Notes under the pieces: generated by a model
Told to the model about the DNA's origin: nothing
Databases searched by the model: none
Seen by the model: only the letters and a program-made list of their open reading frames with translations
Origin: UBA6107 sp964459385
GTDB lineage: Bacteria; Chloroflexota; Anaerolineae; Anaerolineales; Anaerolineaceae
DNA: 64,000 nucleotides
NCBI GenBank assembly: GCA_964459385.1
Contig: CAYWLG010000001.1
Span: forward strand, 372,001-436,000
Reading direction: 5' to 3'
Program-made: the position numbers and the translations under genes
Shown here: positions 23,790 through 34,797 of the stretch, one piece after another
Position numbering within the stretch: position 1 is the first letter of the stretch
How the letters are laid out: every line of letters begins with the position of its first letter

Positions 23790-23848
23790 CATAAAAATTA
23801 TGACTATTTTTATTGTAATACACAAATATATTGTGTATAATTTTTATG
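23790..23848. promoter_or_regulatory. Nested palindromes over the cydAB promoter
   Basis: A perfect inverted repeat ATACACAA-ATATA-TTGTGTAT (23818-23838) lies exactly between the -35 and -10 of cydA. An outer 12-bp pair, CATAAAAATTAT (23790-23801) and ATAATTTTTATG (23837-23848), brackets it. The position suits a repressor that blocks RNA polymerase. The arms are in the reverse order of the Rex consensus and do not match FNR. Confidence 0.6.
23813..23841 (+). promoter_or_regulatory. cydAB promoter
   Basis: TTGTAA (23813-23818) and a perfect TATAAT (23836-23841) are 17 nt apart, 39 nt before the cydA ATG. Confidence 0.75.
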
Positions 23849-23880
23849 AAAATTATCCCGTTTGTAAAGGAGAATACTAT

Positions 23881-25254
23881 ATGGATGTAACCACTCTCTC
23901 GAGGTGGCAGTTTGGCATTACGACTGTGTATCATTTCTTTTTTGTTCCCCTTACCCTGGGCCTTTCTGTTTTGGTTGCGATCATGGAAACCATGTATCTT
24001 ACCAAAAAGGACGAGACCTATAAGAAGATGGCAAAGTTCTGGGGAAATTTGTTCATCATCAACTTTGCTATGGGCGTGGTGACCGGTATCGTGCAGGAGT
24101 TCCAGTTTGGCATGAACTGGTCTGAATATTCCCGCTTTGTGGGCGATATCTTCGGCGCGCCGCTGGCCGTGGAAGCCCTTCTGGCGTTCTTCCTTGAATC
24201 CACCTTTCTGGGGGTGTGGATCTTCGGTTGGGATCGCCTTTCAAAAGGGGTGCATCTGACTGCGATCTGGTTGGTGGCGATTGCCTCAAACGTGTCAGCC
24301 TTTTGGATCTTAGCAGCCAACTCGTTTATGCAGCAGCCCACCGGCTACACATTGCTCGAAAATGGCAAGATCGTCATGTCGAGCTTTTTTGATCTGGTCA
24401 AGAATTCCAACCTGTGGGTGGAATTTCCGCATACTGTGCTGGCAGGTTTTTCCACGGCGGCTTTCTTTGTGTTGGGTATCAGTGCTTATCACCTGATCCG
24501 TAAAAAGGAAGTAGACCTGTTTTCGCGTTCTTTCCGCATTGCTACGGTTTTTGGTTTCATCGCCGTGCTGGGGGTCATTGGGGTGGGGCATACCCAGACT
24601 CAGGTAATGGTGCGTACTCAACCCATGAAGCTGGCAGCTGCTGAAGGTCTCTGGAACACTGAAGATCCGGCGTCTTTCTCCCTGTTTACACTGGTGAATC
24701 AAGAAGAAAAATCGGACATCGTTTCAATTCGCATTCCCTATGCACTCTCTTTCCTGGCCTACAATAGGCCGAGCGGTCCCGTTCAAGGCATCAATGATAT
24801 CCAGGCGCAGTATGAGGCTAAATACGGCCCCGGCAATTACGTTCCCAATATCACCATCAGTTATTTTTCTTTCCGCATCATGGTCTTGCTGGGCTTTTTG
24901 ATGCTGTTGGTGGCTTTTCTGGCTTTGCTTCATATCTGGCGCAAGAAACCGGTTGATAAGCTGTGGTTCCTTAAGGTGCTACCGTTTTTCATCGCGCTGC
25001 CTTACCTCAGCAATACCACCGGTTGGCTTCTGGCCGAAATGGGGCGCCAGCCCTGGGTGGTCTTCGGCCTGTTAAAGACTGCAGATGCGGCATCACCCAA
25101 CCTCTCTGTTGGCATGGTGCTTACCACGGTGATCGGCTTTACCCTGCTTTATGGCGTTTTGATGGTGGCCGATATTTATTTGCTGGCAAAATATGCCAAA
25201 AAAGGTGCCGGCTCTGAAGAGCCCGAAACCGTTGTAGAAGCTGCCAAAGCATAG
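23881..25254 (+). CDS. cydA: Cytochrome bd ubiquinol oxidase subunit I
   Basis: The 457-residue protein starts with SRWQFGITTVYHFFFVPLTLG, containing the conserved heme-ligand histidine, and continues with VEALLAFFLESTF and GRQPW. It has about nine membrane helices and a short Q-loop. It carries hemes b558, b595 and d and reduces oxygen to water with quinol electrons, without pumping. AAAGGAG before the ATG at 23881 fixes the start over an upstream in-frame ATG at 23800 that lies inside the promoter. Confidence 0.95.
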   Translation: MDVTTLSRWQFGITTVYHFFFVPLTLGLSVLVAIMETMYLTKKDETYKKMAKFWGNLFIINFAMGVVTGIVQEFQFGMNWSEYSRFVGDIFGAPLAVEALLAFFLESTFLGVWIFGWDRLSKGVHLTAIWLVAIASNVSAFWILAANSFMQQPTGYTLLENGKIVMSSFFDLVKNSNLWVEFPHTVLAGFSTAAFFVLGISAYHLIRKKEVDLFSRSFRIATVFGFIAVLGVIGVGHTQTQVMVRTQPMKLAAAEGLWNTEDPASFSLFTLVNQEEKSDIVSIRIPYALSFLAYNRPSGPVQGINDIQAQYEAKYGPGNYVPNITISYFSFRIMVLLGFLMLLVAFLALLHIWRKKPVDKLWFLKVLPFFIALPYLSNTTGWLLAEMGRQPWVVFGLLKTADAASPNLSVGMVLTTVIGFTLLYGVLMVADIYLLAKYAKKGAGSEEPETVVEAAKA

Positions 25255-25264
25255 GAGGCGAAAA

Positions 25265-26281
25265 ATGGATTTAAATATTCTTTGGTTTCTTTTGATCGCT
25301 GTACTTTACGCAGCCTATTTTGTGCTGGAAGGCTTCGATATGGGCGTGGGCATTCTGCTGCCTTTTCTTGGCAAGAACGATCAAGAACGCCGCATGGTCA
25401 TTAACACCATCGGCCCGCACTGGGACGGCAATGAGGTCTGGTTGTTGACCGCAGGCGGGGCAACCTTTGCTGCCTTCCCGCAGTGGTACGCCACCCTTTT
25501 CAGCGGTTTTTATCTCCCCCTCTTTTTGATGCTGGTGGCGCTGATCGTGCGTGGGGTGGCATTTGAATTTCGCTCAAGAGATGAGAACCCTGTTTGGCGA
25601 GCCGCCTGGGATTGGGGCATCTTCTTTGGTTCGGTCGTGCCGGCGCTGCTCTGGGGTGTGGCCTTCGCCAACATCGTCAAGGGAGTGCCCATTGATGCTT
25701 CTATGATGTACACCGGTGGCTTTTTCAACTTGCTCAATCCGTTTGCGTTGATTGCCGGTGTGGTCTCACTGGTCGGCTTTACCCTTTTGGGCGCGCTTTA
25801 CCTTCAACTGAAGGGCAGCGGAGATCTCTTGCCGCGTGCGAAGCGCTGGTTCAATACACTTTGGGTGGTCGAAGTGGTCGCTTTTGCCTTGCTGATCGTT
25901 GCCAGCTACACATTTTCGGGTGTGGTCAAAGGTTTTGGCTTGAACGCCGGGCTGGTTTTGATCGTTGCCCTGGTGCTGCTCTTGTTGGTGCGCGTTTTCG
26001 TCAGCGCTGGCAAAGATGGGCTGGCTTTCGTGTTGGGCTCCTTAACCGTTTTGCTCACCACAGCCTCGATCTTTGTGGCGCTCTTCCCCAATGTAATGGT
26101 CTCAAGCACCGATCTGGCCTTCAATTTGACCATTTACAACGCCGCTTCCAGCCAATACACGTTGGGGGTGATGGCAAAAGTAGCTTTGATCATGGTACCC
26201 ATCGTTTTGGCCTATGTGGCCTGGTCTTACTGGGTCTTCCGCAAACGTGTTTCGACAAAAGTTGAAGATCTAAAGTACTAA
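25265..26281 (+). CDS. cydB: Cytochrome bd ubiquinol oxidase subunit II
   Basis: The 338-residue membrane protein has the CydB opening LYAAYFVLEGFDMGVGILLPF and GPHWDGNEVWL. It pairs with CydA in the oxidase. AGGAGG precedes the ATG, 10 nt after the cydA stop, so the two form one operon that ends at the terminator at 26296-26340. Confidence 0.95.
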   Translation: MDLNILWFLLIAVLYAAYFVLEGFDMGVGILLPFLGKNDQERRMVINTIGPHWDGNEVWLLTAGGATFAAFPQWYATLFSGFYLPLFLMLVALIVRGVAFEFRSRDENPVWRAAWDWGIFFGSVVPALLWGVAFANIVKGVPIDASMMYTGGFFNLLNPFALIAGVVSLVGFTLLGALYLQLKGSGDLLPRAKRWFNTLWVVEVVAFALLIVASYTFSGVVKGFGLNAGLVLIVALVLLLLVRVFVSAGKDGLAFVLGSLTVLLTTASIFVALFPNVMVSSTDLAFNLTIYNAASSQYTLGVMAKVALIMVPIVLAYVAWSYWVFRKRVSTKVEDLKY

Positions 26282-26295
26282 TCGGCTCTTCTTCA

Positions 26296-26340
26296 AAAGG
26301 CAGGGATTCCATCAGTTCAGCATGGGGATCCCTGCTTTTA
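26296..26340 (+). terminator. Intrinsic terminator of cydAB
   Basis: GCAGGGATTCC pairs with GGATCCCTGC (one bulge) over a 15-nt loop, followed by TTTTA. Confidence 0.8.
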
Positions 26341-26402
26341 TATGGGTGGCAGTTTTTGGAATGTTCGCTTAAAATGAATATGAATTCGATCTGGAGGTCA
26401 TC

Positions 26403-26795
26403 ATGCACAATAAAGAGATCGTCGCTAGCGAGCAGGCGCCCAAGGCCATTGGCCCTTATTCCGCCGCTGTGCAGGCGGAGGGATTCATTTTTACTTCCGG
26501 GCAATTGGGCCTTGACCCGGCTACTGGCACCCTGGTAGAAGGGGGAGTTGAGGCGCAGGCCCGTCAGGCGCTAATGAACCTGAAAGCAGTGCTCGAAGCA
26601 GGCAATTCCGGTCTGGAATCAGTGGTCAAGACCACCGTCTTTTTGCGCGATATAAATGACTTCGCTGCGATGAACGCGGTCTATGATGAATTTTTTACCG
26701 CTGCCTTTCCGGCCCGCTCAGCCGTGCAGGTAGCCGCTCTGCCCAAGAATGGGGCTGTTGAGATCGAAGCGGTCGCTTTGGTCAATAAAGCCTGA
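26403..26795 (+). CDS. ridA: RidA-family enamine/imine deaminase
   Basis: The 130-residue protein shows KAIGPYSAAVQAEGFIFTSGQ, the conserved RidA core, and FPARSAVQVAALP with the substrate-binding arginine. RidA trimers hydrolyse reactive 2-iminobutanoate and related imines formed by PLP enzymes. TGGAGG seven bases before the ATG fixes the start. It sits 31 nt before the exopolysaccharide operon but has no obvious functional link to it. Confidence 0.92.
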   Translation: MHNKEIVASEQAPKAIGPYSAAVQAEGFIFTSGQLGLDPATGTLVEGGVEAQARQALMNLKAVLEAGNSGLESVVKTTVFLRDINDFAAMNAVYDEFFTAAFPARSAVQVAALPKNGAVEIEAVALVNKA

Positions 26796-26825
26796 TCTCT
26801 GTTTGTCTAAAATCTGGAAGAATCC

Positions 26826-27836
26826 TTGAGCCCACGCGTTTCACTGATCATTCCCTGTTACAACGAGGAAAAGACGATCACTCATTTGCTCGAGTCGATC
26901 GTGGCACAGACTTACCCCCTTTCTGACCTGGAAGTGATCATTGCCGATGGCCTTTCCAACGACGAGACCCGTGCGCAGATTGCCTTGTTTCAGGTGTCCC
27001 ATCCAAAGCTAAATTTACAGATTGTTGATAACCCGAAGCGAATCATTCCTGTTGCTTTAAATTTAGCCATTCATGCGGCCAGCGGTGAGTTGATCGTGCG
27101 CATGGACGCGCATACGATCCCGGCCCCCGATTACATTGAAAAAAGCGTGGCCGATTTTGACGCCGGCAAGGGGGAAGACATCGGCGGGGTGATCGATATC
27201 CGCCCCGGCAGCGATACCTGGATCGGCAGGGCCATTGCGGTTGCCACCCGTCATCCGCTGGGGGTGGGCGATGCGCGTTATCGCTGGGCCACCAGCGCCG
27301 GGTACGCCGACACGGTAGCCTTTGGCCTCTACGCACGGGCCACCCTTGAAAAGCTTGGTGAATATAATGAAGACCTCATCGTCAATGAAGATTATGAGAT
27401 GAACGCTCGTCTGCGGGCAGCCGGCGGACGCATTTGGATCAATCCCGCCATTCGCTCCACTTATTATTCCCGTCCCGACCTGTCCTCGCTGGCCCGCCAG
27501 TATTTTACCTATGGGTATTACAAGTTTCGCATGCTGCAAAAATTCCCCAAAACGCTGCGTTGGCGCCAGGCCTTGCCGCCCCTATTTGTTTTTGGTGTTT
27601 TGATGTTATTATTACTATCCACATTCTGGTGGTTCGCGAGGGTCACCCTGTTTTGTGTTGCAGCAGCTTATTCTCTCATTCTGATTGCGGGTAGCAGCAA
27701 AGAGGCTTACAAACAAAAAGCGCCTGAACTTTTGTTGGGAATCCCCTTGGCCATCATGACCATGCATTTCGCCTGGGGCAGCGGTTTTTGGTGGAGCGCA
27801 ATCAAAGGGTTATCGAAGGTAGAGCATGCCGGTTGA
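26826..27836 (+). CDS. GT2 glycosyltransferase, ExoA-like
   Basis: The 336-residue protein has an N-terminal GT-A domain (VSLIIPCYNEEKT, IIADGLSNDET, RMDAHTIP as the DxD-like motif, VNEDYEMNAR) and two or three membrane segments after residue 240. This is the layout of succinoglycan ExoA-type transferases, which add sugars to polyprenyl-linked intermediates at the inner face. The start is a TTG with GGAAG upstream; I see no better ATG. It overlaps the next gene by 11 nt. Confidence 0.87.
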   Translation: MSPRVSLIIPCYNEEKTITHLLESIVAQTYPLSDLEVIIADGLSNDETRAQIALFQVSHPKLNLQIVDNPKRIIPVALNLAIHAASGELIVRMDAHTIPAPDYIEKSVADFDAGKGEDIGGVIDIRPGSDTWIGRAIAVATRHPLGVGDARYRWATSAGYADTVAFGLYARATLEKLGEYNEDLIVNEDYEMNARLRAAGGRIWINPAIRSTYYSRPDLSSLARQYFTYGYYKFRMLQKFPKTLRWRQALPPLFVFGVLMLLLLSTFWWFARVTLFCVAAAYSLILIAGSSKEAYKQKAPELLLGIPLAIMTMHFAWGSGFWWSAIKGLSKVEHAG

Positions 27837-29244
27837 ACGAATTAATTCAAAAAGCCAGTGGCGTATTCGCGTGCGGGAACGCCGCTTTATTCTGATGTTT
27901 GGCGACCTGGTGGTGACCTACCTGTCTGTGTTCATAGCACTTATTACCTGGGCACAACGCGACTTCCTTGATTTTTCTGGCGCATTTCTGATTCAGCGTG
28001 CGCCGTTTTGGTTCTATCTGCTCCCTTTCATGTGGATGCTGATCCTGATCGACCTCTACGATATTCGCCGCGCCAGCCGTCGCAAAGATACCATGCGCGG
28101 GGTGGCTACGGCCGCGCTCATCAGTTTGCTTATCTACATGATCGTGTTTTTTATCTCAGACCCCAATTCACTGCCGCGCCGCGGCGTGTTGATCTTTGTT
28201 GTGGCGGCCACCATATTGACCATTGCCTGGCGTTTTCTTTACATCCGCGTTTTCACGGCGCCTATTTTTATGCGCCGCGCCCTGATCGTCGGGGCAGGCA
28301 AGGCGGGCACTTCACTGGCCAAGATGATCAACGAAGCGCTGCCTTCACCCTTCCAGATTCTCGGCTTTATTGATGATGATCCCGGCAAGGTGGGGCAAAG
28401 TGTTGAGGGCTTTCCGGTGCTTGGTCAAAGCCAGGACCTTTTAGACAAGATCGCGGAGCTGGATATTTCTGACCTTGTCTTCGGTATTTCGGGTGTTGTC
28501 AATGATGATTTGTTTCGCAACATCATCACGGCAGAAGAGCAGGGCATTGAGGTTACCTCTCTGCCCGTGGCTTACGAAGAGTTATTTGGCCGCGTGCCCA
28601 TTTTTTTGCTTCAATCTGACTGGATCTTGCGTTCATTTTTCGATGAGTTGCACACCACCAGTTTTTACGAGACTGGTAAACGCCTGATCGATATTTTTGG
28701 CGCGCTGATCGGCCTGGCTGCTTTGGTTGTGATCTATCCGTTGGTTGCTTTGGTGATTTTGCTCGACAGCGGCCTGCCCATTTTTTACCATCAGCCTCGC
28801 GTGGGGAAGAACGGCACGCCTTACAAAATTTACAAGTTTCGTACGATGGTACGGGATGCCGAAAAAGACGGCGCCCGCACGGCCACTGCGCACGATTCGC
28901 GCATCACCTCCATCGGACGCTGGTTGCGCAAGATGCACATCGATGAATTGCCTCAGGTGATCAACATTCTCAAGGGCGAGATGAGCATTGTGGGGCCTCG
29001 CTCTGAGCAGATCGAGCTGGTGGATCAGTTCCAGAAAGAAATCCCTTTTTACCGCGCGCGCCTGTTCGTGCCACCGGGCCTTACCGGTTGGGCGCAGATC
29101 AACCAGCGCTACGCCAGCACTGTTGAAGAAACCGCCGAAAAACTCGAATATGATCTTTACTACATCAAACATCGCACTTTAATGCTCGATGTCACCATCA
29201 TGATCCGTACCGTGGGGGCTGTGATCGGATTTAAAGGACTATAG
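27826..29244 (+). CDS. Polyprenyl-phosphate glycosyl-1-phosphate transferase
   Basis: The 472-residue protein has four N-terminal membrane segments, a central Rossmann-like domain (IVGAGKAGTSL, GFIDDDPGKVG) and the C-terminal bacterial sugar transferase domain. Signatures are YKFRTMVRDAEKDG, IDELPQVINILKGEMSIVGP and PPGLTGWAQIN. It matches the WcaJ/WbaP-type enzymes that load the first sugar phosphate onto undecaprenyl phosphate, starting exopolysaccharide repeat synthesis. It is coupled to the previous gene by overlap. Confidence 0.92.
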   Translation: MPVERINSKSQWRIRVRERRFILMFGDLVVTYLSVFIALITWAQRDFLDFSGAFLIQRAPFWFYLLPFMWMLILIDLYDIRRASRRKDTMRGVATAALISLLIYMIVFFISDPNSLPRRGVLIFVVAATILTIAWRFLYIRVFTAPIFMRRALIVGAGKAGTSLAKMINEALPSPFQILGFIDDDPGKVGQSVEGFPVLGQSQDLLDKIAELDISDLVFGISGVVNDDLFRNIITAEEQGIEVTSLPVAYEELFGRVPIFLLQSDWILRSFFDELHTTSFYETGKRLIDIFGALIGLAALVVIYPLVALVILLDSGLPIFYHQPRVGKNGTPYKIYKFRTMVRDAEKDGARTATAHDSRITSIGRWLRKMHIDELPQVINILKGEMSIVGPRSEQIELVDQFQKEIPFYRARLFVPPGLTGWAQINQRYASTVEETAEKLEYDLYYIKHRTLMLDVTIMIRTVGAVIGFKGL

Positions 29245-29246
29245 CC

Positions 29247-31141
<1,895 letters not shown>

Positions 31142-31145
<4 letters not shown>

Positions 31146-32137
31146 AATGTTCTCTAAGCGAGTGGAACGAATTTATTAAAACACACCCTGAGGCGCACCT
31201 GTTACAGACGGGCGCCTGGGGGGAGTTGAAGTCCGAGTTTGGCTGGAAGGTGGTGCGCCTGATCGCAGACGACTGCGGCGCACAGGTGCTTTTCCGTACC
31301 CTGCCGGCCGGCTTTACCATCGGCTATATTCCCAAAGGCCCAGTTGGCTGCAACTGGGAGGGCTTGATCAGCGAGATCGACCAGGTTTGCCAGGAGAACC
31401 GTGCCATCTTCTTAAAGCTTGAACCCGACGATTGGGGAGAGACCTGTCACGAATTCGATTTTTCATCTCATGGTTGGAAAGCTTCTCGCCCCATTCAGCC
31501 GCGCCGCACTATCTTTATCAATATCAACGCTGATGAAGAGGCCATTCTGGCCGAGATGAAACAAAAGACCCGCTATAACATCCGCCTGGCCGAAAAGAAA
31601 GAGATCACGGTCAAAGCCTCAACCGATATCGAAGCCTTTCACCAAATGATGGTTATCACAGGCAAGCGGGACGGTATCCACGCCCACTCACGAGAATATT
31701 ATCAGCGTGCTTACAACCTGTTTCACGCAGATGGCAAGTGTGAATTGTTCTTTGCCTGTTTTGAAGATCAGCCCATTGCTGCCATCATGGTCTTCGCCTC
31801 AGGGGATATGTCCTGGTATATGTACGGGGCTTCCACCGAGGTGGAACGTAACCGTATGCCTACTTATTTGCTGCAGTGGGAGGCCATCCGCTGGGCCAAA
31901 AGCAAAGGCTGCGCTTTCTACGACCTGTGGGGCATTCCCGATGTGGATGAAGAAGAGCTCGAAGGTTCCTTTGCCCAAAAACACAGCCACGATGGCCTGT
32001 GGGGGGTTTACCGCTTCAAACGCGGCTTTGGCGGCAAGGTGATGCGTTCTGCAGGCGCCTGGGATCGTATTTACTTCCCGGCCATCTACCAACTTTATAC
32101 GCAGATCATGAAGCTGCGCGGCAGGCAGGAGGATTAG
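31142..32137 (+). CDS. FemAB-family aminoacyl transferase-like protein, copy 1
   Basis: The 331-residue protein has two GNAT-like halves as in FemX and FemAB. The shared motif KQKTRYNIRLAEKK, then PTYLLQWEAIRWAKSKG and FYDLWGIPD, is typical of the lipid II:glycine glycyltransferase group, which uses aminoacyl-tRNA to build peptidoglycan cross-bridges. Its start overlaps the dehydratase stop by 4 nt. It is clearly paralogous to the 32642 protein. The family also includes enzymes with other roles, so the exact acceptor is unknown. Confidence 0.85.
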
Positions 32138-32138
32138 G

Positions 32139-32636
32139 TTGTCTCACTTCTGCCTGAATTGCGGTACGCCGCTGGTTGTAAAAGAGATCGAAGCGCGCCC
32201 CAGAGAGGTTTGCCCCGCCTGCGGTTGGGTGCATTATCTCCAGTTGAAGGCCAGCGCAGGCTGTTGTGTGGAAAGCGAAGGCAAACTGCTTTTAGTCCAG
32301 CGTGGTATCGAGCCCTATCTCGGCGCCTGGCACATGCCGGCCGGTTATATAGAAGTGGATGAACTGCCCGCCCGCGCCGCTGAGCGCGAGACATTGGAAG
32401 AAAGCGGCCTGACCGTACGTGCGGACGGGTTGTTTGGCGCTTATTTTTATGACGATGATCCACGCGGCAACGGGGTGGTGCTGCTTTATAAGGCCAGCCT
32501 GCTCGAAGGCCATTTGAATGGCTCAAATGAGACCCTGGCGGCACGCTTCTTTGCCCCGGCCGAGCTTAAAGACCTGCTGCTTGCGGGCGTCAGTGCCGCA
32601 GACTCGATCCGCGATTGGCTGGAGAGCAGGAAGTAA
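32139..32636 (+). CDS. NUDIX hydrolase with N-terminal zinc ribbon
   Basis: The 165-residue protein opens with two CxxC knuckles (CLNCG and CPACG), followed by a NUDIX domain whose box reads GYIEVDELPARAAERETLEE and continues SGL. It should cleave a nucleoside diphosphate linked to another group; the zinc-ribbon form resembles NudC-like and ADP-ribose pyrophosphatases. The start is TTG with AGGAGG eight bases upstream. It lies one base after the first FemAB gene and five before the second. Confidence 0.87.
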   Translation: MSHFCLNCGTPLVVKEIEARPREVCPACGWVHYLQLKASAGCCVESEGKLLLVQRGIEPYLGAWHMPAGYIEVDELPARAAERETLEESGLTVRADGLFGAYFYDDDPRGNGVVLLYKASLLEGHLNGSNETLAARFFAPAELKDLLLAGVSAADSIRDWLESRK

Positions 32637-32641
32637 TCTTT

Positions 32642-33751
32642 ATGGAAATTCTTAAACTCGATCAAGACTGGAACCGCATCATCGCGCCCCTGCCCGGTGC
32701 TCACCTGCTGCAAACCAGCCAGTGGGCTGAAGTCAAAGCCGAGGTGGGCTGGCAGGCTGCACCAATTGTCTGGAAAACCAACGAAGGCAATATCGAAGCC
32801 GCCGCATTGCTGTTGATCCGTTCCGTGCGTATGCTGCGGGTAGGGCCGCGCGTCTCCGTAGCCTATTGCCCGCGTGGACCGCTGCTGGATTGGGCGAATG
32901 CCGGGCTGCGCGCCCGTGTTTTTGCCGAGTTGCTCGCTTACGCACGCGGTCAGGGCTGCCTGTTCTTGAAGATTGACCCCGAGCTTCGTCTGGGCACGGG
33001 GGTGCCCGGCCGCGAAGAGGCCTGGGAAGACCCGTTGGGAGGGGTTGTGCTGGATGAGATGAAATCTGCCGGCTGGCATTTCTCTGCCAGTCAGATTCAG
33101 TTCCGCAATACAGCCACCCTCGATCTGGACGGCACAGAAGAAGATTGGCTCAAGCGCATGAAACAAAAGACGCGCTACAACCTGCGTTTGGCACAGCGCA
33201 GCGGTGTGACCGTGCGCGTAGCCGATGCGTCTGAGTTACCGTTTATCTATAAAATGTACGCCGAAACCTCCGTGCGCGATGGTTTTGTCATTCGTCCTGA
33301 GAGTTATTATTTGGGCGTCTGGCAAAAGTTCATGCAGGCAGGCATGATGTCTCCGCTGGTGGCAGAAGTGGAGGGGCAGTTGGTGGCAGGGTTGATGCTC
33401 TTTTATTTTGGCAAGAGCGCCTGGTATTTGCATGGCATGTCTACTGCGCTGCACCGCGAGAAAATGCCCAATTACCTGCTGCAGTGGGAAGCCATGCGCC
33501 TGGCCAAAAGTAAGGGCTGTGAGACCTACGACCTGTGGGGCGCCCCTGATACCTTTGACGGTGCCGATGCCATGTCGGGTGTCTTTCGCTTCAAAGAAGG
33601 CCTGGGGGCCAAGGTGCTGCGCACCTGCGGCGCCTGGGATTATGTCTTCCATCCTTTTGGCTACTTCCTCTACGAGAAGGTGCTCCCGCAGATTCTCAAT
33701 GTTCTTCGTCGTGCCCGCAAACAGGCCACCCAGCAAGAACTGGGGGATTAG
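32642..33751 (+). CDS. FemAB-family aminoacyl transferase-like protein, copy 2
   Basis: The 369-residue protein shares with copy 1 the segments KQKTRYNLRLAQRSG, PNYLLQWEAMRLAKSKG, TYDLWGAPD and GVFRFKEGLGAKV. It is predicted to be cytosolic or membrane-associated and to transfer an amino acid from tRNA to a lipid-linked acceptor. I chose the ATG at 32642, five bases after the NUDIX stop, over an in-frame ATG inside that gene. It is the last gene of the operon. Confidence 0.85.
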   Translation: MEILKLDQDWNRIIAPLPGAHLLQTSQWAEVKAEVGWQAAPIVWKTNEGNIEAAALLLIRSVRMLRVGPRVSVAYCPRGPLLDWANAGLRARVFAELLAYARGQGCLFLKIDPELRLGTGVPGREEAWEDPLGGVVLDEMKSAGWHFSASQIQFRNTATLDLDGTEEDWLKRMKQKTRYNLRLAQRSGVTVRVADASELPFIYKMYAETSVRDGFVIRPESYYLGVWQKFMQAGMMSPLVAEVEGQLVAGLMLFYFGKSAWYLHGMSTALHREKMPNYLLQWEAMRLAKSKGCETYDLWGAPDTFDGADAMSGVFRFKEGLGAKVLRTCGAWDYVFHPFGYFLYEKVLPQILNVLRRARKQATQQELGD

Positions 33752-33933
33752 CTTCGCACTGCCTGCGTCGCCGGCGAGTCTTCCAAATATGGAAAGATTT
33801 CTTTCCTCATCAACAGACAAATGGTTGAAGCTCGTTTAAGTTTGCCCTCAGATAAATAAGCTAAATTCTATTCATGGCTTTCCAATCCCTCTTGACTGGC
33901 ATAGTATAATTTGACCAAGATGGATGTGTTGCT

Positions 33934-34779
33934 ATGAATATTGACATCGCAATGACGATCAAAGTATTGCTGGCCTTTATTGGTATCGGGCTGATCCTGA
34001 CGGTGGTCATGGCCGTGCGTGCCATTCGCGTGGGCCGCCACCTGGAGTTCTTCAAAAAACGCCAGGATCTGGTCACTCAGGGCTGGCGATTGATCTTTTT
34101 GGCAATCCTGTTGGGCGGTTTTGGCTTCGCATTGGCAAAATTCGGCGAGCCGGTGGCTTACCGCTATTTTCCTCCATCACCGACCGTGACGCGCACACCC
34201 ACCGTAACGCTTACCCCTACGATCACACTTACCCCCAAAGACACTTACACTCCTACGATCACGCTAACGCTGGCTGAGACCTATACTCCCAGCCTGCCTA
34301 CTGAGGCCATTGCCACCATCCAGACGCCCATTGGGCCGGATTCAGCGGCGGTATTCAGCCCGGTCACTTTCTCGACCACGGTGGTGGACGGGGTGGTGAC
34401 CGACCCGGTTGATTCTTTTGATGCGGGTGTCACCCACATTTTTGGCGGCTTCTCTTATGACAAAATGGTGACCGGCGTGCAGTGGACGGCCGTTTGGCTT
34501 TACGAAGGGCAAGTCATCTTCCTCGAGACCAAACCCTGGAACTATGTTTCGGGTGGTTACGGCTATACCGACTTTCAGCAGTCGGCCGCTCAATGGCAGC
34601 CGGGTGAGTATGAAGTGCAGATCTTCGTCGGCTCCACCTGGAAAGCTTCAGGTCGTTTCACCATTTTTGGCAGCGCCACGGCTGAACCGGGCACGGCTGC
34701 AACCACACCCCCGCCGGGCACACTGATCGTTCCGCCCACGCCTTCTCCGTCACCCTCGCCCACGCAGGCGCCACAGTAG
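33934..34779 (+). CDS. Membrane-anchored protein with Thr/Pro-rich stalk
   Basis: The 281-residue protein has two N-terminal membrane segments (about 8-28 and 50-68), a Thr/Pro repeat stalk (about 80-125), and a folded beta-rich domain (about 130-250) with several tryptophans. A Pro/Ser/Thr tail follows. The folded part is probably outside the cell. I recognise no named family. TATAAT at 33904-33909 lies 24 nt before the ATG. It begins an operon with the UbiA-like protein, moeA and a deacetylase. Confidence 0.7.
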   Translation: MNIDIAMTIKVLLAFIGIGLILTVVMAVRAIRVGRHLEFFKKRQDLVTQGWRLIFLAILLGGFGFALAKFGEPVAYRYFPPSPTVTRTPTVTLTPTITLTPKDTYTPTITLTLAETYTPSLPTEAIATIQTPIGPDSAAVFSPVTFSTTVVDGVVTDPVDSFDAGVTHIFGGFSYDKMVTGVQWTAVWLYEGQVIFLETKPWNYVSGGYGYTDFQQSAAQWQPGEYEVQIFVGSTWKASGRFTIFGSATAEPGTAATTPPPGTLIVPPTPSPSPSPTQAPQ

Positions 34780-34797
34780 TTCAGGAAGCGAAAAATT

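Noticed and set aside
23818..23838. Rex operator in the cydA promoter
   Set aside because: Rex sites read TTGTG-N8-CACAA, whereas here the arms are in the reverse order (ACACAA then TTGTGT), so a Rex call is not supported.
34180..34300. Short tandem-like repeats suggesting a CRISPR or satellite array
   Set aside because: They are degenerate codon repeats encoding the Thr/Pro stalk of a membrane protein; there are no uniform spacers.
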